Assembly (NCBI GenBank): GCA_038216465.1
Contig: JBBQQC010000008.1
Span: 1 to 64,000, forward strand
Source of the DNA: JACCZX01 sp038216465
Lineage (GTDB): Bacteria; Pseudomonadota; Gammaproteobacteria; Burkholderiales; Burkholderiaceae_F
Direction of reading: 5' to 3'
Length of the DNA stretch: 64,000 nucleotides
Made by a program: the position numbers and the translations under genes. Below are positions 35,673 to 42,935 of this stretch, piece after piece. The first letter of the stretch is position 1; every line of letters begins with the position of its first letter. Below the pieces are notes generated by a model. The model ran no database searches and was not told the DNA's origin. It saw nothing but the letters and a program-made list of their open reading frames with translations.

Positions 35673-36529
35673 GAGGTCTCCGTCTGCTTTGGTTCAAATC
35701 GCCGCACCGGCGGTCCGATGTATTGAAAGGGAATCTTCGGCGGCATCGGACCCTTGATCCGTCCGCCCTGCTGTGTCTGTTCCCACGCGTGCGCCAGAAT
35801 GCCAACGGAGCGCGACAACACGAACAGGCCTCGACCGAGCGGCGGCGCAAACCCCAGTTCCGAGTAGATAACTGCCGTAGCGCCATCGATGTTCATCGGG
35901 ATTCGGCTGCCCTTGCGGCGTTCAAGCGATTGCTCGATCGAGGTTCCGATGCGCGCAAAACGGCCCGACACCACACCATCGGTCTGCGCACGGCGAACCA
36001 GGTCGAGCAGCCTCACCGCCCGCGGATCGATCCGATGAAACCGATGGCCAAATCCTGCAACGATCTTTCCGCGCTCGGCAACGAAGCGGTCGAGCTCAAG
36101 CTCCACTGCGTTGGCCTCTGCGTCTTCGGCATCGACGCGCCGAGCAATCGATTGATAAAGCTCCATGCACTGCTGGCCCGCACCACCATGAATGTCGTCC
36201 AGCGCATTGATGGCTGAGGCCATCGCGCCGTTGATGGGCAGGCCGCAGGTGACTGCCATCCGCGAGATCGCGATCGACGGCGCCTGCGGACCATGGTCCA
36301 CCGCCGCAACCAGTGCTGCCTCCAGCAATTTGGCTTGTTCACGGCTTGGTACTTCGCCCCTGAGCATCAGCCACACCATCTGTGGAAAGGTGAGCTCGCC
36401 GATGAGTTCTTGAATCGGATAACCCCGTATGGCGATCTCACCGGGGTGTATGTCGATGATCGACGTCGACCACCACGATGTCGCCTGTTGCAGCAGTTGG
36501 TCTGCCGTGGGCGGCTCGCTCTGCTTCAT
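35669..36529 (-). CDS. Citrate synthase-fold lyase (citryl-CoA lyase-like)
   Basis: The 286-residue protein is shorter than true citrate synthase (~430) and matches citryl-CoA lyase or citrate synthase-like short forms. The three catalytic residues of the fold are in place: H114 in DDIHGGAG, H162 in GFGHRFHRIDPRA and D215 in MNIDGATA. The usual GHPVYK is GHRFHR, so substrate specificity may differ. The fold catalyses Claisen condensation or the reverse cleavage of acyl-CoA. It overlaps both neighbouring genes by ATGA. Confidence 0.85.
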   Translation of the reverse strand: MKQSEPPTADQLLQQATSWWSTSIIDIHPGEIAIRGYPIQELIGELTFPQMVWLMLRGEVPSREQAKLLEAALVAAVDHGPQAPSIAISRMAVTCGLPINGAMASAINALDDIHGGAGQQCMELYQSIARRVDAEDAEANAVELELDRFVAERGKIVAGFGHRFHRIDPRAVRLLDLVRRAQTDGVVSGRFARIGTSIEQSLERRKGSRIPMNIDGATAVIYSELGFAPPLGRGLFVLSRSVGILAHAWEQTQQGGRIKGPMPPKIPFQYIGPPVRRFEPKQTETS

Positions 36530-37833
36530 ACGGCCCCTTCGCTCTTCAGGCGTTCAATCTCGGAATCGGCAAACCCGAGTTCGGTCAGCACCTCGGTCGT
36601 GTGCTGACCGAGTCGCGGTGGCGGCGACGTAACGTGCGGGTCCCCTTTGGACATCTTGAATCCAGCTCGGGCTAATGTCAGAGAGCGCCCAAGCCCCAGC
36701 GTGTCGTCGAACGTTTGCAGCAGCTCCCGGTGCTTTACCTGAGGTGCATCGAGCGCCTCCGGCACCTTCAGCACACGCCCCGCCGGAATGCCGACGCGCG
36801 TCAAGATAATTTCCCATTGCCCCGCGGTCTTGGCACGCAGCGCATCTTCCAGCTCGACCGTCAAAGCCGCACGATTCTTCTTTCTGGCTTGGCGCCCACT
36901 GAAGCGAATGTCGTCGATCAAATCGTTGCGTCCAATCGCACTCGCTAGAGCCTCGAACTGTTCCTTCTTGTTCGCGGCAATGTTGAGCAGCCCGCTACCT
37001 GTCTTGAATGTTCCAGAAGGCGCGGCAGTAAAATTGTCGTTGCCGATTGGATGCGGTTCTTGACCCGCGATCAGGAAATTCGACACCACCCAACCCATCG
37101 TCACAAGGGTGGAATCGAGCATTGATACATCGATGAACGCACCCTCACCGGTGTTTGCTCTTCGCACCAATGCGCTGGTGATCGCCAACGCCGCAGTAAT
37201 GCCGCCGATCGTATCCGCGACCGGGTAGCCGACGCGCAGAGGCGCCGAACGCTCATCGCCGGTAATACTCATCATCCCGGAAAGACCTTGAATGATCTGA
37301 TCGTAGGCGGGCGCGTCCTTCATCGGACCGTCCTGTCCGAAACCCGAGATCGCGCAGTAGATCAGCGCAGGGTTTACAACCTGCAATTCGTCGTATCCGA
37401 CACCCAGGCGCTTCATCACGCCGGGACGGAAATTTTCAACCAACACGTCCGCTGTCTTGACCAGGCGCCGCATGACGGCTCTGCCGTCCGCGGATTTGAG
37501 ATTTATGGTGAGCGATTTCTTGCCGCCGTTCTGTGCAAGAAAGGAGGCTCCCATTAACTGCTCATTCAGATCTGCATCGGCTCCAAGCTGACGCGCCAGA
37601 TCGCCGCTGCCTGGCATTTCGACTTTGATTACGTCCGCGCCCAGCAAACCCAATTGATAAGCGCAGAAGGGACCGGCCAGTACGTTCGTCAGATCGAGGA
37701 CACGGATCTGCGCCAGCGGACGACTGACGGTGCTTTGCGCCGGAGAGGCTGCCGCATGACTCGACCCGTTGTTGCCCTGAGCGGGCTGAGCGAGGCTATC
37801 CGTCAGAGTCACGCTTTTCACGGCTATGTTCAA
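36526..37833 (-). CDS. CaiB/BaiF-family (class III) CoA-transferase
   Basis: The 435-residue enzyme transfers CoA between carboxylic acids. The likely catalytic Asp is D178 in APAYDQIIQGLSGMM, with N-terminal VLDLTNVLAGPFC, KVEMPGSGD and KSLTINLKS signatures. About 40 extra N-terminal residues precede the usual start. It probably activates the imported acid as a CoA thioester. It lies 10 bp after the ALDH gene and overlaps the lyase gene. Confidence 0.92.
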   Translation of the reverse strand: MNIAVKSVTLTDSLAQPAQGNNGSSHAAASPAQSTVSRPLAQIRVLDLTNVLAGPFCAYQLGLLGADVIKVEMPGSGDLARQLGADADLNEQLMGASFLAQNGGKKSLTINLKSADGRAVMRRLVKTADVLVENFRPGVMKRLGVGYDELQVVNPALIYCAISGFGQDGPMKDAPAYDQIIQGLSGMMSITGDERSAPLRVGYPVADTIGGITAALAITSALVRRANTGEGAFIDVSMLDSTLVTMGWVVSNFLIAGQEPHPIGNDNFTAAPSGTFKTGSGLLNIAANKKEQFEALASAIGRNDLIDDIRFSGRQARKKNRAALTVELEDALRAKTAGQWEIILTRVGIPAGRVLKVPEALDAPQVKHRELLQTFDDTLGLGRSLTLARAGFKMSKGDPHVTSPPPRLGQHTTEVLTELGFADSEIERLKSEGAV

Positions 37834-37843
37834 CTTCTGCGAC

Positions 37844-39379
37844 TCAGCGACGCACGAATGGGTTCGGAACGTCCAAATCAGTCGATACCCATACGCATTT
37901 CGTATGCAGGTACTCCTTGATCGTTTCCGTACCCGATTCGCGCCCGATCCCCGAGTCCTTGTAGCCGCCGAACGGCGAAGTGAAGCTGGTCGCGCGATAG
38001 TTGTTGACCCACACGGTGCCGGCCTTCAGCTTTTCTGTAAGCAGCATCGCGCGGTGCAGGCTCTTGGTCCACACGCCAGCCGCCAGGCCGTACACCACGT
38101 CGTTTCCGATTCGGATCGCATCGGCCTCATCGGAAAATGGAATAACCGAAAGCACAGGGCCGAACACTTCTTCCTGTGCAATCCGCATCTCGTTGCGCAC
38201 GCCGGTGAAAATCGTCGGCTCGATGAACAAGCCGGCGCCGAGATCGGGCCGACTTTTTCCACCGAGGACGCACTTCGCGCCTTCCGCCTTTGCAATGTTG
38301 ATGTACTCGAGAATTTTTTCAAACTGCGGCCGCGTTGAAATCGGACCAATTTGCGTTTCCGGCAGCGATGGATCGCCGATCTTGGCGTCGCGCACGAACG
38401 CAATCAGCTTCTGCACAAACATGTCGTGAATGTTCTGCTGAACAAGCAGCCTCGATCCCGCCTGACAGCTCTGCCCCGACGCCGCGAAGATGCCCGAGAC
38501 CACACCCTTAACGGCCTGGTCAAGATCAGCATCATCGAACACGATGTTGGGTGATTTGCCACCGAGCTCCAGGGTGACGGTCTTGAAGTTGCGCGCTGCC
38601 AGCTCATGGATCTTGCGGCCTGCTGCGGCGCCTCCGGTGAAACCGATGTGTGCGACTTTCGGATGCGTGACTAGCGCTTCACCGACCTCGGGACCAAGCC
38701 CGGTCACCACGTTAACGACACCGTTCGGAAAACCTGCCTCGGCGAACAGAGCTGCGAGCTCGATCATCGATGCCGAAGTGAATTCCGACGGCTTGATCAC
38801 CGCGGTGCAGCCGGCCGCCAGCGCCGGCGCAAGTTTCCAGCTGGTAAGCGTCAGCGGCGAGTTCCAGGGAGTGATGATCGCGACCACTCCTTTCGGCTCG
38901 TATCGCGTGTAGGCGAAGACACCTTTCTTGTCAGTTGGAATGACCGAGCTTTGAACTTTGTCGGCGAGGCCGGCGTAGTACTTGAAGTAATCGCCCATGT
39001 ACTTGATCTGCGCGACGACTTCGGTGGCTAGCTTGCCGTTATCGCGCTGCTCGATCTCGGCGAGTCGATTCGCATTTGCGATGACGAGATCGCCAAGCTT
39101 CCACAATCGCCGTCCACGTTCCGATGGCGTCAGCTCCGGCCACGGTCCGCCGCTGAAGGCCCGTTCTGCAGCCTCGACAGCTGCGTTCGCGTCGTGTTGG
39201 GTACCGCGCGCGATGAACGCCCAGGTCTTGCCCGAATAGGGGCTTTCGGTTTCGAGATACTGGCCTGAAGAGGGAGCGACAAACACGCCGTCGATGTAAT
39301 GCTGGTAACGCGGAAGCTCGACCGACGAAGAGTGAATGGCTGACGATCGAACGGGCGGTGTCTGAACGGAAGATGACAT
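37844..39379 (-). CDS. Aldehyde dehydrogenase
   Basis: This NAD(P)-dependent ALDH of about 511 residues has the catalytic Glu in LELGGKSPN, Cys in GQSCQAGSR, an NAD site (GFTGGAAAGRKI) and PSEFTSASM. I chose ATG 39379; an upstream GTG at 39427 would add 16 residues of low-complexity sequence. It is the first gene of the operon and is divergent from the IclR regulator across 145 bp. It is probably the step that oxidises an aldehyde product of the ThDP enzyme. Confidence 0.93.
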   Translation of the reverse strand: MSSSVQTPPVRSSAIHSSSVELPRYQHYIDGVFVAPSSGQYLETESPYSGKTWAFIARGTQHDANAAVEAAERAFSGGPWPELTPSERGRRLWKLGDLVIANANRLAEIEQRDNGKLATEVVAQIKYMGDYFKYYAGLADKVQSSVIPTDKKGVFAYTRYEPKGVVAIITPWNSPLTLTSWKLAPALAAGCTAVIKPSEFTSASMIELAALFAEAGFPNGVVNVVTGLGPEVGEALVTHPKVAHIGFTGGAAAGRKIHELAARNFKTVTLELGGKSPNIVFDDADLDQAVKGVVSGIFAASGQSCQAGSRLLVQQNIHDMFVQKLIAFVRDAKIGDPSLPETQIGPISTRPQFEKILEYINIAKAEGAKCVLGGKSRPDLGAGLFIEPTIFTGVRNEMRIAQEEVFGPVLSVIPFSDEADAIRIGNDVVYGLAAGVWTKSLHRAMLLTEKLKAGTVWVNNYRATSFTSPFGGYKDSGIGRESGTETIKEYLHTKCVWVSTDLDVPNPFVRR

Positions 39380-39485
39380 TGTTTTCTCGCTGGCAGGCGG
39401 ACGAGGCTTCAAGACGAGAGAAGCCACCCGTGCTGTCTAGCGTAACATGATTCTATTTTTGAAGCCGCGCAGCCCTCCGCTTTGC

Positions 39486-39520
39486 TACACTCATCGCGGA
39501 GTGATCATCTTTCGGAGTGA
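39486..39520 (+). promoter_or_regulatory. Divergent IclR/ALDH control region: direct repeat and -10-like site
   Basis: Two copies of CGGAGTGA (39497-39504 and 39513-39520) lie 16 bp apart just before the iclR ATG; the second also provides GGAG as ribosome binding site. A TACACT at 39486-39491 resembles a -10 box. An IclR operator would be expected in this 145-bp region; the repeats are candidates only. Confidence 0.35.
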
Positions 39521-39524
39521 CCGA

Positions 39525-40337
39525 ATGGCAGGCGAAGGTGGGGTAGCAGCAGTACATCGCGCACTGTCGATTCTTGACGCATTCACCGAAAACGATCAGA
39601 AACTTGGACTGGCGGAGCTTGCGAAGCGAACCGGGCTTTACAAGAGCACCTTGCTACGCCTTGCAAAATCATTGGAGAAATTCGGCTATCTCGTTCGGGC
39701 CGAGGACGGGTCGTACCACCTGGGCTCCAAGGTTTTGTTCCTGGGCTCGTTATATCAACGCAACTTTCGGACATCGGAGTTCGTTCCGCACGTGCTTCGA
39801 CAAATTGTCGAGGAGTTGCATGAAGGGGCGTCGTTTTACGTGCGGGATGAGGACAAGCGCGTCTGCCTGCACCGAATCGATGCGCACCGTGCAGTGCGCG
39901 ATTCGGTCCACGAGGGCGATCGCCTTCCGCTCACAGTCGGAGCCGCCGGCCACGTCATCCTAGCGTTCAGTGGCCGAACCGGCCAACGCTACGACGAGAT
40001 TCGCAAGAACATGTATGACGCGTCGTATGGTGAACGCGATCCCGAGACAGCGGCCATCGCATGCCCCGTGTTCGGTCTCGACCAGAAGTTTATCGGCGCC
40101 TTGAGTGTTTCGGGTCCCAGGTATCGAATCGAAGCCCTCGGAGTCAAGCGCGTTCTGCCGGTGTTGTTCAAGAACGCGCACGCATTGACCCGAACCCTTG
40201 GCGGCGATCCGGAGGTACCTGCGTTCGCGACCTGGTTGAAAGGCCGCAAGGCAACTCGTCCCGACGCGAGGGTGCCGGCGAAGAAACACGCCCCCGCTGC
40301 CAGACGCTCCAGCGCAGCTCGAGCGTCTGCCGAATAG
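39525..40337 (+). CDS. IclR-family transcriptional regulator
   Basis: The 270-residue regulator has an N-terminal winged helix (about 8-65, LAELAKRTGLYKSTLLRL) and an effector-binding domain (about 75-240). The last ~30 residues are Lys/Arg/Ala-rich (KKHAPAARRSSAARASAE), an unusual basic tail. ATG 39525 is chosen over upstream starts because of its ribosome binding site and the usual family N-terminus. Its divergent position suggests that it controls the ALDH-to-TRAP operon. Confidence 0.93.
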   Translation: MAGEGGVAAVHRALSILDAFTENDQKLGLAELAKRTGLYKSTLLRLAKSLEKFGYLVRAEDGSYHLGSKVLFLGSLYQRNFRTSEFVPHVLRQIVEELHEGASFYVRDEDKRVCLHRIDAHRAVRDSVHEGDRLPLTVGAAGHVILAFSGRTGQRYDEIRKNMYDASYGERDPETAAIACPVFGLDQKFIGALSVSGPRYRIEALGVKRVLPVLFKNAHALTRTLGGDPEVPAFATWLKGRKATRPDARVPAKKHAPAARRSSAARASAE

Positions 40338-40351
40338 CTGTCAAAAGGCGC

Positions 40352-41338
40352 TCAGCTGGCGCCGATTCGCAGCGCCCGCACGCGTGCCTGCGTCAATGCG
40401 TGAACATGTCGAATCGTTGGCACGACAATCGACGCCCGCTCGGCCAGCTCGATCACACTGCCGACGATCGCGTCGAGCTCCAGCGGCCGGCGCTGCTCCA
40501 GGTCCTGCAGCATCGAGATCTTGGCTGCGCCGAGCTGACGAGCGAGATCGATTCGCTGTTCGACCGTCATCGGAATGAGCACGCCGTAATGCTCGGCCAC
40601 CTGCATGCCTTCGCGCATCATCGCCCGGATGACGTCGAGCACGTCTTCGTCGGCAACAATGTCGCTCATCAGATAGCCGGTCAGTGCGGCAATCGGGTTG
40701 AACGACAGATTGCCGACCAGCTTGGTCCACACATCGAGCCTGATATCGCCGGAACGAACGGCATCGAAGCCCGCCGCGTCGAGCGCAGCGCATACCCGCT
40801 GCAGTCGTTCACTGATACGACCCGCGGGCTCACCAAGGATGATTCTTTTCCCGTTGGTGTGATGCACTTCACCAGGCGCGCGCACTTCGGCCGCAATGTG
40901 AACCACGCATCCCAGAATGTGCTGCGGCGACAACGCTGCGAACATCGAGCGATCAGGATCGAGCGCGCGCAAAGTTGTTCCTTCCAGCTCACCGCCCGCG
41001 CCGTGGAAATACCACCAAGGCAGGCCGTTGATCGCGGGGACCACGATCGTGTCATCAGCAACCAGTGTTCGCATGCGCGGCAGCATCGCACCGATCGCGT
41101 GCGCTTTTAATCCGATGATTATCAGCTCGTGCGCGCCGAAAGCGGCGGGATCGTCGCCGGCATTCAGGCGATAGGTGCCGGTGTACTTGCCGACGTGATC
41201 AACGAGCGTCAAGCCGTTGCGGCGAATGGCGGCCAGATGCGGGCCGCGCGCGATCAGGGTGACGTCATGGCCGGTCGCGGCGAGCTTGGCACCGAGCACG
41301 GCGCCGATCGAGCCGGCGCCGACGACCGCAACCCGCAT
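40352..41338 (-). CDS. 2-Dehydropantoate 2-reductase family protein (PanE/ApbA)
   Basis: The ~328-residue protein has an N-terminal NADPH motif AVVGAGSIGAVLGAKLA and the family continuation DVTLIARG, with a catalytic Lys region (LDVWTKLVGNLSFNP) and C-terminal HALTQARVRAL. It reduces ketopantoate to pantoate in CoA synthesis, or a related 2-oxo acid. ATG 41338 overlaps the upstream VOC stop (ATGA). An additional panE-like tail relic is at 30574-30648. Confidence 0.9.
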   Translation of the reverse strand: MRVAVVGAGSIGAVLGAKLAATGHDVTLIARGPHLAAIRRNGLTLVDHVGKYTGTYRLNAGDDPAAFGAHELIIIGLKAHAIGAMLPRMRTLVADDTIVVPAINGLPWWYFHGAGGELEGTTLRALDPDRSMFAALSPQHILGCVVHIAAEVRAPGEVHHTNGKRIILGEPAGRISERLQRVCAALDAAGFDAVRSGDIRLDVWTKLVGNLSFNPIAALTGYLMSDIVADEDVLDVIRAMMREGMQVAEHYGVLIPMTVEQRIDLARQLGAAKISMLQDLEQRRPLELDAIVGSVIELAERASIVVPTIRHVHALTQARVRALRIGAS

Positions 41339-41898
41339 CAACTCGGGACGCGTGTGGCGCGCTCGCGCCGCCACTGAACCTTGCGCTGCGTCCACTCGTC
41401 GAGTCGGGCCCGCGCGGTCTTGCCCTCTTCCTGCATTTCCATTTCGGAAGCGAGCTGAGCGGTCAACTCGACCCGGATGCCGTTCGGATCGAAAAAATAA
41501 ATCGACTTGAAGATATGGTGATCGGTCACACCCAGCACTTCGTGGCCGTGCGCCTCGAGTCGCGCCTTCAAACGCGCGAGCTCTTCGACGCTGTCGACCC
41601 GCAACGCAATGTGGTTGACCCAGTCGGGCGTGTTCGGCGACTTCTCGGCGGCGACGTCGTCACCCAGATCGAAGAACGCGATGCACGAGCCGTCGGTCAT
41701 GCGGAAAAAGATGTGCGTGTACGGGCAGTACTCGCCGGTCGACGGCACGACATCGCTTTGAATGATGTGGTACAGCGGCAGCCCGAGGATGTCCTCGTAG
41801 AAGTGCCGCGTTTCTTCAGCGTCTTTGCAGCGGTATGCGAAATGATGCAGTCCGTTGATCGGCGCGGCGTCAGGAACAACCGCGGGAACTGTTGCCAT
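41338..41898 (-). CDS. VOC/glyoxalase-family protein
   Basis: The 186-residue protein of the vicinal oxygen chelate fold has candidate metal ligands H in NGLHHFAYRC, H in WVNHIALRV and E in IRVELTAQ. This matches glyoxalase I/extradiol dioxygenase relatives. The substrate is unknown. ATG 41898 follows a good GGAGG ribosome binding site; longer starts are rejected. It is coupled to the panE-like gene downstream. Confidence 0.87.
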   Translation of the reverse strand: MATVPAVVPDAAPINGLHHFAYRCKDAEETRHFYEDILGLPLYHIIQSDVVPSTGEYCPYTHIFFRMTDGSCIAFFDLGDDVAAEKSPNTPDWVNHIALRVDSVEELARLKARLEAHGHEVLGVTDHHIFKSIYFFDPNGIRVELTAQLASEMEMQEEGKTARARLDEWTQRKVQWRRERATRVPS

Positions 41899-41923
41899 AC
41901 AAGCCTCCGTCATCGATGCAAGT

Positions 41924-42868
41924 TTAGCGATCCTGGCCCTGCGGCTTGAACGCCTCTTCGATGCGCCGCTTGTCCCACCCAGGCACCAGCGTCTCGATGA
42001 ATGAGTAGACGAACCCGCGCAGGTACGCACCCTCCTTGACTGCGAGCCGCGTCACATTGCGCCCGAACAGGTGGCCGCAGGGAAGCACGACCAGTCCGTC
42101 GCGCTGCGAGTCGGCCGCCACGCCGGCCATGATGCCCACCCCCATGCCGATCTGCACGTAGGTTTTGATCACATCGGCGTCGATTGCCTCCAGCACGATC
42201 GACGGTGCAATGCCGGCCGCCTCGAACGCCGCGTCGATCTTCGCGCGGCCCGCGAACTGCTGCTCGTACGTGATCAGCGGGTGGCGCGCCAGATCCTTCA
42301 ACGTCAGCTTGCCAGGTGTGGTCGCGAACTTCGCCAGCGCGTGGCCGCGCGGGACGATTGCGACATGCTGCCAGTCGTACACTGGAATCGACAGCAGGCC
42401 GGGCTGGTCCGCCAATGACTCGGTCGCGACGCCGATGTCCGCCTGCCCGTGTTTCAGCATCGACGCGATCTGCGGCGGATTGGCCTGCAGCAGCTTCAGG
42501 CGAACCTGCGGATAGTTGGCAACAAACTTCTGCACCACGTCGGGCAGGACGTAACGCGCCTGCGTGTGCGTGGTCGCTACGCGCAGCGTTCCTTCCGGGC
42601 TGCCCGCATAGTCGCGCGCCAGCTTTTTTAGGTTGTCAATGTCCTGCATGATGCGCTCGGCGGCGTCGAGCACCATCTGGCCGGGAGCGGTCAGCCCCTT
42701 CACGCGCTTGCCATGACGCGCGAAAATCGGCACGCCGAGCTCGGCTTCGAGATCGATAATTGCTTTCGATATGCCGGGCTGCGACGTGTGCAATGCACGC
42801 GCCGCCTCGGTCAGGCTGAACTTGTGGCGCGCCGCCTCGCGCAGGAAACGAAACTGCTGCAAGTTCAC
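41924..42868 (-). CDS. cysB: CysB-like LysR-family transcriptional regulator
   Basis: The 314-residue LysR protein has the N-terminal helix-turn-helix (NLQQFRFLREAARHKFSLTE, then ALHTSQPGISKAI) typical of the CysB/Cbl group, and the LysR effector-binding domain follows. CysB activates sulfate assimilation genes with N-acetylserine/O-acetylserine. GTG 42868 is chosen: it aligns with the family start. It is divergent from nrdJ, with only 67 bp between. No cys genes are adjacent in this window. Confidence 0.9.
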   Translation of the reverse strand: MNLQQFRFLREAARHKFSLTEAARALHTSQPGISKAIIDLEAELGVPIFARHGKRVKGLTAPGQMVLDAAERIMQDIDNLKKLARDYAGSPEGTLRVATTHTQARYVLPDVVQKFVANYPQVRLKLLQANPPQIASMLKHGQADIGVATESLADQPGLLSIPVYDWQHVAIVPRGHALAKFATTPGKLTLKDLARHPLITYEQQFAGRAKIDAAFEAAGIAPSIVLEAIDADVIKTYVQIGMGVGIMAGVAADSQRDGLVVLPCGHLFGRNVTRLAVKEGAYLRGFVYSFIETLVPGWDKRRIEEAFKPQGQDR

Positions 42869-42935
42869 GCGAAAACTTTCCAGTCGGGAGGACGAAAGCA
42901 AGTTTATACGGCCAGCATTGTGAGAAAATTTCGCC

